64,000 nucleotides of DNA from Bradyrhizobium sp. CSA207 (lineage in GTDB: Bacteria > Pseudomonadota > Alphaproteobacteria > Rhizobiales > Xanthobacteraceae): NCBI RefSeq assembly GCF_029051685.1, contig NZ_JAACFT010000025.1, positions 62,001-126,000 of the forward strand, given 5' to 3'. The notes beneath the pieces were generated by a model. It had not been told where the DNA came from. It saw only the letters and a program-made list of their open reading frames with translations, and ran no database searches. The translations under genes and the position numbers were made by a program. Shown piece by piece: positions 26,701 to 35,905 of the stretch. Each line of letters starts with the position of its first letter. Position 1 is the first letter of the stretch.

Positions 26701-26836
26701 TGGCGGGGAAGTCGACGTTCGGCACCGAGGCGACGGGCAGGAACTCGTAGGCCACGACACCCAGCAGGAACAGCCCGATCGACAGCAGCGTGGTCGCGAC
26801 CGGCCGGCGGATGAAGGGCTCCGAGATCGATGGCAT
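23732..26836 (-). CDS. RND efflux pump permease, second subunit (MdtC-like)
   Basis: Inner-membrane proton-driven pump of 1034 residues with the RND plan of 12 membrane helices and two large periplasmic loops. Conserved features: FIRRPVATTLLSIG at the N-terminus, the helix-4 proton-relay pair in SVGFVVDDAIVMIENMFR, and GIVKKNGIMMVDFALDAERQ near the C-terminus. Its ATG overlaps the stop of the preceding pump gene by one base (TGATG). Two different adjacent RND pumps with one adaptor is the MdtB/MdtC heteromultimer arrangement, so this is taken as the partner subunit. Substrates unknown. Confidence 0.92.
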   Translation of the reverse strand: MPSISEPFIRRPVATTLLSIGLFLLGVVAYEFLPVASVPNVDFPAIFVSASRPGADPSVMAATVASPLERRLGEIAGINQITSTSSLGTTSIQLQFDIGRNIDKAARDVQAAINASLVDLPSDLPTLPRFRKANTAGAPVFVLALTSKTLAASAIYDVADTVLAQRISQVPGVGNVTISGADQPAVRVQLNPVALSNAGIATDDVRTAIVNANPLGPAGIFNGERQSETLSLNRQMRTAKEFRDIVIKSTKGNFVRLSDVADIDDSVRNSRSIAWFNKQPAVLIQITKQGDANVIDTVDRVKALLPELKQWIPAGVEISTLVDRTSTIRASVLDMQWTLLATAILVMVVVFVFLRRLTPTIAAGISVPLALAGTCAGMWVAGFSIDNLSLMALAISVGFVVDDAIVMIENMFRNLEYGMRPFQAALEGARQIGFTVVSISLSLIAAFTPLIFMDGIRGRLLREFSLTLTFAIVVSTLVSLTVTPMICAQYIRQTTSGTATLFDRIVEGSLSRIVAFYARTLSAALEFPLLTLLVFFATIGLTVTLYIKVPKSDFPVDDSGFVIGATRASADTSFQSMLGLQQRLADIVMQDPAVAGIGSTVGSGGGPGPATSNRGTMFISLKPPQERDHVSTQVVIDRLRRALYPVPGIRLFMFAAQDVRAGGRQSDSDYQYTLSSTDLGLLQQWAPIVAKRMESVEGITDISSDRDPGGLQLTLSIDRQKASALGVRVQDINNALNNAFSQRQISIIYTQRNQYMIVLEIDPKFQVDPSNLERIYVAGAGDAQVPLSAVVHATRGLAALAVYHSQSFPSTTVSFNLLPDVPLQTATQSIQRAVEELHMPEGIRGSFDGNAGDFARTSGRQPLLILGALVAMYIVLGVLYESLAHPLTIISTLPSAGLGALLALQLTNTPLTVIAFVGIILLIGIVKKNGIMMVDFALDAERQRGLSSAEAIFEACQVRFRPILMTTMAALFAGIPLVIATGPGTELRRPLGITIIGGLFVSQILTLYTTPVIYLLIDRLRRRSEPRVVGAPAE

Positions 26837-29800
26837 CACTGCATCCCCTCGGTAGCCCCCGCCACCGGCGGTCCACCCGGCTCGACCGGCGGCAGCGCGC
26901 GCTCGAGGCGGCGGTTGATGCGGTCGAGCGCCAGGTAGATCACCGGCGTGGTGTAGAGCGTCAGCAGCTGGCTCAGCAGCAGGCCGCCGATGATGGAGAT
27001 TCCGAGCGGAAAGCGCAGCTCGGCGCCGGTGCCGCTTTCGATCGCGAGCGGCAGCGCGCCGAACAGCGCGGCCAGCGTCGTCATCATGATCGGGCGGAAG
27101 CGCAACAGGCAGGCCTGCACGATCGCTTCGGTCGCCGGCATGCCTTGCCCGCGCTCGGCCTCAAGCGCGAAGTCGATCATCATGATCGCGTTCTTCTTGA
27201 CGATGCCCATCAAGAGGATGATGCCGATCAATCCGATCACCGAGAGGTCCTGCCCGCACAGCATCAGCGCCAGGATCGCGCCGACGCCGGCCGAGGGCAG
27301 CGTCGACAGGATCGTGATCGGGTGGATGTAGCTCTCATAGAGCACGCCGAGCACGATGTAGATCGTGATCACCGCGGCGAGCAGCAGCCAGGGCTGGCCC
27401 GCGAGCGCCTTGGCGAATTCAGCGGCGTCGCCGGCATAGACACCGACGATGCTGTTGGGCATGCCGATGCGGCTCTCGATCGTCTTCACCGCCTCGACCG
27501 CTTCACCGAGCGCCGCGCCGGGCGCGAGATTGAAGCTGAGCGAGATCGCGGGGAATTGTGCCTGATGCGAGATCGCGAGCGGGGCCGTCGTGCGCTTCAG
27601 CGTCGCGACCGCCGACAGCGGCACCTGCGCGTTCGGCGCGCCGACGGTCGTGCTCGCGCCGCCCGGCAGATAGAGCTTGGACAGGATCGAGGGATCGCGC
27701 TGATACATCGGCAACGCCTCCAGCACCACGCGGTACTGGTTGGCCTGGCCGTAGATGGTCGAGATCTGGCGCTGCGCAAACGCGTCGTTGAGCGTATCGG
27801 TGATGCCCTGGAGGCTGACGCCGAGCTGGCCGGCGCGGGTGCGGTCGACGTCGAGCTGCGCCCGCAGGCCACCCTCCTGCGCCTCCGAGGAGACGTCGCG
27901 GAACAGCGGATCGCGCCGCATCTCATCAACCAGCTTGTGGGCCCATTCCGACACCAGTGTCGCGTCGGTGCCGGTCAGCGTGTACTGGTATTGCGAGCGG
28001 CTGGACTGGGTCGAGATCTGCACGTCCTGCACCGGCTGGAAATAGACGGTCATGCCGGGAATGCCGGCCACCCTCTGCTTCAGCCGGGCGATGACCACGC
28101 TGACATCGTCGCGCCGCTCGCCGCGCGGTTTGAGCGTCATGACGAGGCGACCGACATTGGTGGTCGGGTTGACCGAGCCCGCGCCGATCACCGAGACCAC
28201 GCCGGTCACGTCGGGATCGGCCTTGATGGCGTCGGCGGCCTCGGCCTGCCGCTTTTGCATTTCCACGAATGACACGTCCGCCCCCGCCTCCGTCACCGCC
28301 GTGATCGAGGCCGTGTCCTGGAGCGGCAGGAAGCCTTTTGGCGCGACGACGTAGAGGACGAGGGTCGCAGCCAGCGTGGCGAAGGTCACGACCAGCGTGG
28401 CGCGCTGACGCTCCAGCACCCAGAGCAGTGTCCGGTGATAGAACTCGACGGTGCGGTCGATGAAACGGCTGACGGCCGCGAGCCCCGGCACCGCCAGCTC
28501 CTCGTGGGCGTGCCTGAGCAGGCGCGAGCACATCATCGGCGTCAATGTCAGCGAGACCACCGCCGAGGTCACGACCGCGATCGTCAGCGTCAGCGCGAAT
28601 TCGCGGAACATCCGTCCGACCAGGCCGGACATGAACAGCAGCGGGATGAACACGGCGATCAGCGACACCGTCAGCGAGATCACGGTGAAGCCGATTTCGC
28701 TGGCGCCCTTCAGCGAGGCCTCCATCGCGCTCTCGCCGTTCTCCATGTGGCGGACGATGTTCTCGATCATGACGATGGCGTCGTCGACGACGAAGCCGGT
28801 GCCGATCGTGAGCGCCATCAGCGACAGATTGTCGAGGCTGAAGCCGGCGAAATACATGATGCCGAAGCTGGTGATCAGCGACAGCGGCAGCGCCACGCCC
28901 GCGATCAGCGTGGCGCGCAGCGAGCGCAGGAATAGCAGTACCACCAGCGTCACCAGCACGACGCTCAGGATCAGCGTGAACTGAACGTCGTGGACGGAGG
29001 CGCGAATGGTGACGGTTCGATCAGAGACGATGGTGAGGTTCACGCCAGCTGGAATCGCGCGTTGAACTTTCGGGATTTCGGCGCGGATCTGGCTGACGAC
29101 GTCGATCACATTGGCGCCGGGCTGGCGCTGGATGTCGATGATGACCGCCGGCGTGCCCTGATACCAGCCGCCGGTGCGGTCGTTTTCCAGGCCGTCCACA
29201 ATCTGCGCGACGTCGGCGATCGTGACCGGCGAGCCGTTGCGGTAGGCGATGATGATCGGCTTGTAGGCCTCGGCGGCGGCGATCTGGTCGTTGGCCGCGA
29301 TGATGTAGGATTGCTGCGCGCCGTCGAGCGAGCCCTTCGGTCCGGAGACGTTGGCGCTGGCGATCGCGTTTCGCAGATCCTCCATGGCGATACCGTAGGC
29401 CGCGAGCCGCGCCAGATCCGCCTGGATGCGCACTGCCGGCTTCAACCCGCCGAGCACGGAGACGCGCCCCACCCCGGAAATCTGGCTCAGCCGCTGCGCC
29501 AGAATCGTGTCGGCGATGTCGCTCATCGCCCGCAGCGAGATGGTCTCCGAGCGCAGCGCCAGCGTCATCACGGGCGCATCGGCCGGGTTCACCTTGGCGT
29601 AGGTCGGCGGATAAGGCAGCGTCTTGGGCAGGACGCCGGCGGCGGCATTGATGGCGGCCTGCACGTCCTGGGTCGCGCCGTCGATGTCGCGGTTGAGGTC
29701 GAACTGAAGCGAGATCTGACTGACGCCGAACGAGCTGGTCGAGTTCATCGCCGTCAGCGACGGAATCTGCCCGAGCTGCCGCTCCAGCGGCGCGGTGATC

Positions 29801-29985
29801 AGCGAGGCAATCACGTCGGGGCTTGCACCGGGCAGTTGCGTCGTCACCTGCACGGTCGGGAAGTCGACCTGCGGCAGCGCCGAGACCGGCAACGCGAAAT
29901 AGCCCAGCAGTCCCCCGATCAGCAAAGCGATGCCGAGCAGCGAAGTCGCGATTGGCCGGCGGATGAAGGGTTCGGAGACGCCCAT
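26836..29985 (-). CDS. RND efflux pump permease, first subunit (MdtB-like)
   Basis: A 1049-residue RND pump subunit paralogous to the next gene. Starts MGVSEPFIRRPIATSLLGIA; the proton-relay segment is TGFVVDDAIVMIENIVRH and GIVKKNAIMMIDFALEAERG is in the C-terminal half. It ends with a Pro/Gly-rich tail (LPPVEPGGPPVAGATEG) not present in its partner. Preceded at 36 bp by the adaptor gene; together the three form an MdtABC-type operon. Confidence 0.92.
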   Translation of the reverse strand: MGVSEPFIRRPIATSLLGIALLIGGLLGYFALPVSALPQVDFPTVQVTTQLPGASPDVIASLITAPLERQLGQIPSLTAMNSTSSFGVSQISLQFDLNRDIDGATQDVQAAINAAAGVLPKTLPYPPTYAKVNPADAPVMTLALRSETISLRAMSDIADTILAQRLSQISGVGRVSVLGGLKPAVRIQADLARLAAYGIAMEDLRNAIASANVSGPKGSLDGAQQSYIIAANDQIAAAEAYKPIIIAYRNGSPVTIADVAQIVDGLENDRTGGWYQGTPAVIIDIQRQPGANVIDVVSQIRAEIPKVQRAIPAGVNLTIVSDRTVTIRASVHDVQFTLILSVVLVTLVVLLFLRSLRATLIAGVALPLSLITSFGIMYFAGFSLDNLSLMALTIGTGFVVDDAIVMIENIVRHMENGESAMEASLKGASEIGFTVISLTVSLIAVFIPLLFMSGLVGRMFREFALTLTIAVVTSAVVSLTLTPMMCSRLLRHAHEELAVPGLAAVSRFIDRTVEFYHRTLLWVLERQRATLVVTFATLAATLVLYVVAPKGFLPLQDTASITAVTEAGADVSFVEMQKRQAEAADAIKADPDVTGVVSVIGAGSVNPTTNVGRLVMTLKPRGERRDDVSVVIARLKQRVAGIPGMTVYFQPVQDVQISTQSSRSQYQYTLTGTDATLVSEWAHKLVDEMRRDPLFRDVSSEAQEGGLRAQLDVDRTRAGQLGVSLQGITDTLNDAFAQRQISTIYGQANQYRVVLEALPMYQRDPSILSKLYLPGGASTTVGAPNAQVPLSAVATLKRTTAPLAISHQAQFPAISLSFNLAPGAALGEAVEAVKTIESRIGMPNSIVGVYAGDAAEFAKALAGQPWLLLAAVITIYIVLGVLYESYIHPITILSTLPSAGVGAILALMLCGQDLSVIGLIGIILLMGIVKKNAIMMIDFALEAERGQGMPATEAIVQACLLRFRPIMMTTLAALFGALPLAIESGTGAELRFPLGISIIGGLLLSQLLTLYTTPVIYLALDRINRRLERALPPVEPGGPPVAGATEGMQ

Positions 29986-30021
29986 GAGCTGCGCCTTGCG
30001 CTCAGGCGGCTGTGGTCGGAA

Positions 30022-31449
30022 TCATGGCTGCTTTGCTCCGCTGCTCGCTGCCCCCGGACTTGGCGGAGGTCCCGGCGCCGGACCGGTCTGTCCCTTCTGG
30101 TCGCCTTCGCTGCTGTTTCGCTTGGCGCGGAGTTCGCCGCCCTTGCCTTGTCCGTCCTTTTGCCCCTCGCCCTGGCCTTCTTTGACGCCCTCCTTGGGGC
30201 CATCCTTCTTCTGAGCGTCGGGCCCACGCGAGCGCTTGCGTGGCGCCAGATCGGCCGATGGCATTTGATCGCTGCGACCCACGATCACCTTGGAACCGTC
30301 GGACAGATTGGCAAAGCCCGTCGTCACCACCCTGTCGTTCGCCGACAGGCCGCTGGCAATGACGGCGTCATGCTCGTTCTGCTGCGTCACCGTCACGGGT
30401 TTGGCCGAGACGATGTCGCCCTCGCCGATGACGTAGCTGAATGTCCCGATCGGGCCGCGTTGCACCGCCGAGGTCGGCACCACCAGCGCCTGCGTCAGCG
30501 TCTCGACCTTGAGGCGGACATTGACGAACTGGCCGGGCCAGAGCTGGTAATTGGCGTTGGGGAATTCCGCCTTGAGCCTGAGCGTGCCGGTGGTCTGGTC
30601 GACCTGGTTGTCGATGCCGGTCAGCTTGCCGGTGTCGATCACGGTGACGCCGTCATTGCCGAACACGTCGACGGCGAGCGCGCCCTTGGCGGCGGCCGCA
30701 TTGACTCGCATGATCTGCTGTTGCGGCAGGCTGAACCACACCGCGATCGGCTGCAACTGCGTGATCACCACGAGGCCGGTGGTGTCGGAGGCGTGGATGA
30801 TGTTGCCCTGGTCGACCTGGCGCAGGCCGGCGCGCCCCGAGATCGGCGCAACGATCTTGGTGTAGCTCAACGTCGCCGCCGCATTGTCGATCGCGGCCTG
30901 ATCTGCCTTGACCAGCGCCTCGGTCTGCGCGACCAGCGCGCGCTGCGTATCGGCCTGCTGCTTGGAGCCGGCGTTCGACGCGGCGAGCTGCTCGTAGCGG
31001 GTCAAGTCGATGCGCTGATTAGCGAGCTGCGCCTGATCCTGCGCCTTCTTGGCAACAGCCTGATCATACGCCGCCTGGTAGATCGCAGGATCGATTTCGC
31101 CGACCACGTCGCCCTTCTTGACGTCCTGGCCTTCGGTGAAATTGACCGCGATCAGCTTGCCGTCGACCTGCGAGCGCACGGTCACGGTGTTGAGCGCGCG
31201 GATCGCGCCGACGCCGTCGAGATAGACCGGCACGTCCTGGACACGTGGGGTCGCCGCCAGCACCGGCACCGGCAGGTCCGGGCGCTGGTTGTGGTTGTTT
31301 GCCGGCTGTTGATGCATGGCGGTCCAGCCGAGATAGCCGAGACCGCCGAGGATCGCGAGCGTGATCAGCGTCATGACGAAGCCGCGGCCGCGCGATCTTT
31401 TCGCGCCTGCCTGCTTCGCATCGTCCTTGGCGTCCGGCTTAAAGAGCAT
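30022..31449 (-). CDS. RND efflux periplasmic adaptor (MdtA-like)
   Basis: Membrane-fusion protein of 475 residues linking pump and outer-membrane channel. One N-terminal anchor (FVMTLITLAILGGLGYLGW), then the lipoyl/hairpin core (LDGVGAIRALNTVTVRSQVD, GQDVKKGDVVGEIDPAIYQA) and the beta-barrel (APISGRAGLRQVDQGNIIHA). The last 75 residues are a low-complexity Lys/Gly/Pro-rich tail (KEGQGEGQKDGQGKGGELRA), unusual for the family and probably disordered in the periplasm. Overlaps the outer-membrane-lipoprotein gene by 11 bp. Confidence 0.92.
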   Translation of the reverse strand: MLFKPDAKDDAKQAGAKRSRGRGFVMTLITLAILGGLGYLGWTAMHQQPANNHNQRPDLPVPVLAATPRVQDVPVYLDGVGAIRALNTVTVRSQVDGKLIAVNFTEGQDVKKGDVVGEIDPAIYQAAYDQAVAKKAQDQAQLANQRIDLTRYEQLAASNAGSKQQADTQRALVAQTEALVKADQAAIDNAAATLSYTKIVAPISGRAGLRQVDQGNIIHASDTTGLVVITQLQPIAVWFSLPQQQIMRVNAAAAKGALAVDVFGNDGVTVIDTGKLTGIDNQVDQTTGTLRLKAEFPNANYQLWPGQFVNVRLKVETLTQALVVPTSAVQRGPIGTFSYVIGEGDIVSAKPVTVTQQNEHDAVIASGLSANDRVVTTGFANLSDGSKVIVGRSDQMPSADLAPRKRSRGPDAQKKDGPKEGVKEGQGEGQKDGQGKGGELRAKRNSSEGDQKGQTGPAPGPPPSPGAASSGAKQP

Positions 31450-32890
31450 TGACCGGTTTCTCCATTCGCGGCTCCCAGCCGCCGCCGAGCGCCTGATACA
31501 GGCTGACGATGGCCAGAAGCCGTGCGAGTTGTGCTTGGGATAGCGCGTCTTCGGCCTGGAACAGGGTCAGCTGCGTGTTGAGCACCGAGACGATGTCGGC
31601 CGTGCCGGCACGCAATTGCTGTTCGGCGAGCTCGAAGGCGCGCCGCGAGGCGGTGAGGACATCGCGCTGCAATTGCAGCTTGATCGTGGTCTGCTTGATC
31701 GAGAACAGCGCATTGTCGACATCGGCAAAGGACTGGACGATGGTCTTGCGGTAGGTTTGGAGCAGTTCGTCCTGCCGCGCCTTGGCGTATTCGAAATTGC
31801 CGAGGATCTTGCCGCCGTCGAAGATCGGCTGGGTTGCGCTGCCGACGAGCTGGAAGAACGCCGCGTGCGGCTGAAACAGCGAGACCAGCGCCGAGCTCTG
31901 ATAGCCGCCATTGCCGGTCAACTGGATGCTCGGAAAGAACTGCGCACGGGCATTGCCGATGTTCGCTGTGGCGGACGCGAGCTGCGCCTCCTGCCTGCGG
32001 ATATCTGGCCGCTGTGTCAAAAGCTCCGACGGCAGGCCCGGCGTCACGCGCGGGATCGCGATCCGGTCCAGCGAGCCGCCGAGCACGCGCACGCTCTCGG
32101 GTGGGCGCGATACCAGCACGGCGAGCGCGTTGGCGTTCTGGTCGAGCGTCTGGCGCAGCGGCGGCACCAGCGCCTTCTGGTTGGCCAGCACGCTCTCCTG
32201 CTGCGCGACATCGAGATCGGTACCGGTGCCGGCCTTGCGGCGCTCGCGGATGGCGTCGAGAATGCGCTGCGCGCTGGCGATGTTGCGCTGTGCTGTCTTC
32301 AGGCGATCCTGTGAGGCCAGAACCTGGAAATAGGCATTGGCAACGCCTGCAAGGGTCGTCAATGCGACGACATCGCGGTCGAAACGATTGGCATTGGCGG
32401 TCTCTTCCGCCGTTTGCAGCGCATCGCGGTTCTGGCCCCAGAAATCGAGTTGGTAACTCGCGCTCAGCGAGGCCGAGTAGTTGACCACCTCCCGGCCACC
32501 AATGGAAAGACCGGACGCGCTTGCGCCTGAGGTGCGCGAATAGGTTTCCGACCCGCCGCCCGACAGGCTCGGCAGCAACGCTGCGCCCGCCTGCCGCGCC
32601 TGGGCGTCGGCCTCGACGATGCGCGAGACCGCGGCGGCAATGTCGAGGTTGACGGTCTGCGCCTCTTCCATCAGTTGCGTCAGCTCCGCGGAGCGGAATC
32701 CGCGCCACCAATCCAGCGTCGGCGGGGCGTCCGGCTTGCCTGCATATTTGTACTGCGTGGGAACGTCGAGTGCGGGATCCGGGAGATCCTGGGTCAGGAC
32801 GCAGGCTCCCGAACTTGCGGCGAGGCAAACCACGGTCAACCAGCGCGCCGCACGCAGCGTCCGGAAAGCAGACCCAAGAGATCGCCGCAT
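31439..32890 (-). CDS. Outer-membrane efflux lipoprotein (NodT/OprM family)
   Basis: TolC-like channel of 483 residues of the RND/NodT type. A signal peptide ends in CLAASSGAC, a lipobox-like sequence with Cys for lipid attachment, followed by mature VLTQDLPDPALDVP. OEP repeats include LDWWRGFRSAELTQLMEEA, VSRIVEADAQARQAGAALLP and the long coiled coils. The ATG at 32890 is chosen over an upstream start at 32950 that would leave the signal peptide internal. First gene of the efflux operon. Confidence 0.9.
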   Translation of the reverse strand: MRRSLGSAFRTLRAARWLTVVCLAASSGACVLTQDLPDPALDVPTQYKYAGKPDAPPTLDWWRGFRSAELTQLMEEAQTVNLDIAAAVSRIVEADAQARQAGAALLPSLSGGGSETYSRTSGASASGLSIGGREVVNYSASLSASYQLDFWGQNRDALQTAEETANANRFDRDVVALTTLAGVANAYFQVLASQDRLKTAQRNIASAQRILDAIRERRKAGTGTDLDVAQQESVLANQKALVPPLRQTLDQNANALAVLVSRPPESVRVLGGSLDRIAIPRVTPGLPSELLTQRPDIRRQEAQLASATANIGNARAQFFPSIQLTGNGGYQSSALVSLFQPHAAFFQLVGSATQPIFDGGKILGNFEYAKARQDELLQTYRKTIVQSFADVDNALFSIKQTTIKLQLQRDVLTASRRAFELAEQQLRAGTADIVSVLNTQLTLFQAEDALSQAQLARLLAIVSLYQALGGGWEPRMEKPVNAL

Positions 32891-33481
32891 GGCGACCGCC
32901 GGAACTTGCCGTGTCACATCCACCCCCTGCCGGGCAGGTCCAGCCGCCACCGCGCAAACGGGTTAACCGATTCGCGGCGCAACAGGTGGGGGCCTTTGGG
33001 CAACTCGCTCACAGGTGATGCTTTCTGCGGAACCTGAAATCCATACTAGCCGGGTGCGGAACTACGGGACAGTCCCGCACTTGCGAAACGATCACGTGAA
33101 CGCGTCGATATCCGGTGCGCAGAAATGCTAAATAGCCCTGTCTCGCAATGACTTCTCACACTCATGCCGCATTTCGAAGCGCATTCAAGCTTACCAAGAT
33201 TTCATGTGATATTGGCGCCACACCCGCACCGCGGGTCAACGAAGTCGGCCGGGCACCGCCAAGTCCCGGCCGAGGCATGCCCTTGCTTGCAAATCAGGGA
33301 CGCCTGCGCATGCACATCGTCATCATCGAAACGCGACCGCCAGACGGCCAATCTTGAGCTTCGGGGCGTGCGCCGGTCGCCGTCGGCGATCGATGGCAGA
33401 TGGCAAAATCATGGCAGCTGACAAAATGCGCGCCTATATTCGTGGTGTTGACCGGATGCGGGCGCGCTTAGGTCTGGCGAA
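32891..33481. other. 590-bp intergenic region between the efflux operon and the CFA-type gene
   Basis: Divergent promoters should lie here. I see no RNA gene, repeat or obvious promoter box. A 30-codon frame (33393-33485) ends by overlapping the next gene's ATG and is treated as a low-confidence leader in the findings. Other short open stretches, such as 33148-33357, lack ribosome-binding sites. Confidence 0.45.
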
Positions 33482-34774
33482 ATGAAGAGTTGGGCGCGCC
33501 TGGCTCCCGGTCGGATCGTACCCGTTCAGGTGATGGATCCGCCAATGCCGAATGTCGTCCCGGTGACGCCCGAAAATGTGGAAACAGTACTCGCGGACTT
33601 GCCACGCATCGTTCGCATGGCGCTCTACTTCGGCTCGAGGCTGCGGCGCGGGACGCTGGACATCGCCCTGCCCGACGGTCGGGTGATCCGCCTTGGCGGC
33701 CAGGAGCCGGGCCCGAATGCGGCGATGCGGCTGCACAATTACGGCTTTGCCTCGCGCCTGATCAACGGCGGCGATATCGGGATTGCGGAAGCCTATCTCG
33801 CCGGCGACTGGGATACGCCGGACCTCACGCAGTTCCTCTATCTGTTCTGCGTCAACCATGACCTGATCGAGGCCATGCTGCGCGACAAGCCGCTGATGCG
33901 GTTTGTCCAGCTGGTGCGGCACTGGTTCAGGCGCAACACCCGCCGCCAGGCGCGGCGCAACATCCACGCCCATTACGACATCGGCAATGCGTTCTATTCG
34001 GCTTGGCTCGACCCCACCATGACCTACTCCTCGGCCCTGTTCGAGGAGAGCACATCGGACCTCACGGCAGCGCAGGCCAACAAATACCGCAGGCTGGCCG
34101 AGGCGCTCGACTTGAAGCCCGGCCAGAAGCTGCTGGAGATCGGCTGCGGCTGGGGCGGCTTTGCCGAATTTGCCGCGAAGACGTACGGCACAAGCGTAGT
34201 CGGCCTGACGATATCGACCGAGCAGCGCGATTTCGCGCAAAAGCGCATCCACGAGGCGGGCCTTGCCGAGAAGGTCGAGATCCGCCTCCAGGATTATCGC
34301 GACGAACGCGACCGCTACGACCGGATCGCCTCGATCGAGATGATCGAGGCGGTCGGCGAGCAGTTTTGGCCGAAATATTTCGCACAGTTGCGTGACCGGC
34401 TGCTGCCCGGCGGGCTTGCCGGCATCCAGGCCATCACCATCCAGGACAGACTATTCCAGAGCTACCGGCGCGAGGTCGACTTCATCCAGCACTACGTCTT
34501 TCCCGGCGGCATGCTGCCCTCGCCGGCTGTGCTCAAGTCGCTCGGGGACCGGTTCGGCATTCCCGTTATCCGGGAGCGCATCTTCGGACAAGATTATGCC
34601 AAGACGCTTGCCAGTTGGCGAAATAACTTCCGTGCCGCCTGGCCTGGCCTCATCCCGCTGGGCTTTGATGACCGCTTCCGGCGGCTGTGGGAGTATTATC
34701 TGTCCTATTGCGAGGCCGGATTCCTGTCCGGGAATATCGATGTCCGGCACGTCATCTTCGCAAAGCAGCAATAA
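33482..34774 (+). CDS. Cyclopropane-fatty-acyl-phospholipid synthase family methyltransferase
   Basis: SAM-dependent enzyme of up to 430 residues that adds methylene (or methyl) to unsaturated acyl chains of phospholipids. SAM site: LLEIGCGWGGFAEFAA; other conserved parts are YDIGNAFYSAWLDPTMTYSS, ISTEQRDFAQKRI, EMIEAVGEQFWPKYF, FIQHYVFPGGMLPS, and the C-terminal YYLSYCEAGF. The N-terminal domain (DGRVIRLGGQEPGPN) is the typical lipid-binding part. Starts at 33482, 33533 and 33545 are all possible and none has a strong Shine-Dalgarno. Function within the family (cyclopropane versus other methylation) is not decided by sequence. Confidence 0.88.
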   Translation: MKSWARLAPGRIVPVQVMDPPMPNVVPVTPENVETVLADLPRIVRMALYFGSRLRRGTLDIALPDGRVIRLGGQEPGPNAAMRLHNYGFASRLINGGDIGIAEAYLAGDWDTPDLTQFLYLFCVNHDLIEAMLRDKPLMRFVQLVRHWFRRNTRRQARRNIHAHYDIGNAFYSAWLDPTMTYSSALFEESTSDLTAAQANKYRRLAEALDLKPGQKLLEIGCGWGGFAEFAAKTYGTSVVGLTISTEQRDFAQKRIHEAGLAEKVEIRLQDYRDERDRYDRIASIEMIEAVGEQFWPKYFAQLRDRLLPGGLAGIQAITIQDRLFQSYRREVDFIQHYVFPGGMLPSPAVLKSLGDRFGIPVIRERIFGQDYAKTLASWRNNFRAAWPGLIPLGFDDRFRRLWEYYLSYCEAGFLSGNIDVRHVIFAKQQ

Positions 34775-34858
34775 GAGTTTGCAGCGCCGGCTTGTATGGC
34801 CGGTGGCCCTACTTTAGGGTCAGCGCCCACGTCATAAACCAGCCGGTAATTGCCTGAC

Positions 34859-35893
34859 ATGACCATCAAAAATGACGTTGTCGAAGCCATCGGCAACACT
34901 CCGCTCATCAAGCTGAAGCGCGCCTCGGAATTGACCGGCTGCACCATTCTCGGCAAGGCCGAGTTCATGAATCCCGGCCAGTCCGTGAAGGATCGCGCCG
35001 GCAAATGGATGATCCTGGAGGCCGAGAAGCGCGGTGAGCTCAGGCTTGGCGGGCTCGTGGTGGAGGCGACCGCCGGCAATACCGGCATTGGCCTTGCGGT
35101 CGTGGCAAGCGCGCGCGGCTACCGCACGCTGATCGTGATCCCGGAAACGCAGAGCCAGGAGAAGAAGGAATTTCTCAAGCTGTGCGGCGCCGAGCTGATC
35201 GAGGTGCCGGCGCTGCCCTATGCCAATCCCAATAACTACCAGCATGTCGGCCGCCGCCTCGCCGATGAGTTGCGCAAGACCGAGCCGAATGGCGTGCTGT
35301 TCGCCGACCAATGGAATAATCTGGACAACGCGAAGGCGCATTACGAATCCACCGGCCCCGAGATCTGGGAGCAGACCGGCGGCAAGGTCGACGGCTTCGT
35401 CTGCTCGGTCGGCAGCGGCGGCACGCTCGCCGGCGTCAGCCGCTTCCTGAAAGAGAAGAACAACAACATCAGGATCGCCTGCGCCGACCCGCATGGCGCG
35501 GGCATGTACGAGTATTTCAGAACCGGCGACCCCAAGGCCACGCCCGGCGGCTCGATCACCGAGGGCATCGGCCTCAACCGGGCGACCGCGATCGTCGAGA
35601 CCGCAAAGGTCGACGACGCCTATCTCATTCCCGACACTGACGCCGTCAGCGTGATCTACGAGCTGCTCCAGCACGAAGGCCTCTGCCTCGGCGGCTCGAC
35701 CGGCATCAACATCGCCGGTGCCGTGCGCCTCGCAAAACAGCTCGGGCCGGGCAAGACGATCGTGACCGTGCTGTGCGATTCCGGCAGCCGCTACCAGTCG
35801 AAGCTGTTCAATGCGGACTTCATGCGCGCCAAGAATCTCCCCGTGCCGGAGTGGCTGGAGAAGCGCAGCAACATCAAGCCGCCATTCGTCTAG
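34859..35893 (+). CDS. cysK: Cysteine synthase A (O-acetylserine sulfhydrylase)
   Basis: PLP enzyme of 344 residues making cysteine from O-acetylserine and sulfide. The PLP lysine is in NPGQSVKDRAGKW, the substrate loop is EATAGNTGIGLA, the phosphate-binding loop SVGSGGTLAGVSRFL, and the pyridine-N contact region is CDSGSRYQSKLFNADF. The ATG at 34859 is preferred to an upstream TTG. It is longer than the E. coli enzyme owing to an extended C-terminus (KNLPVPEWLEKRSNIKPPFV). Stands alone; metC lies 6 kb away. Confidence 0.94.
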   Translation: MTIKNDVVEAIGNTPLIKLKRASELTGCTILGKAEFMNPGQSVKDRAGKWMILEAEKRGELRLGGLVVEATAGNTGIGLAVVASARGYRTLIVIPETQSQEKKEFLKLCGAELIEVPALPYANPNNYQHVGRRLADELRKTEPNGVLFADQWNNLDNAKAHYESTGPEIWEQTGGKVDGFVCSVGSGGTLAGVSRFLKEKNNNIRIACADPHGAGMYEYFRTGDPKATPGGSITEGIGLNRATAIVETAKVDDAYLIPDTDAVSVIYELLQHEGLCLGGSTGINIAGAVRLAKQLGPGKTIVTVLCDSGSRYQSKLFNADFMRAKNLPVPEWLEKRSNIKPPFV

Positions 35894-35905
35894 CGCCTGG
35901 TGCGC

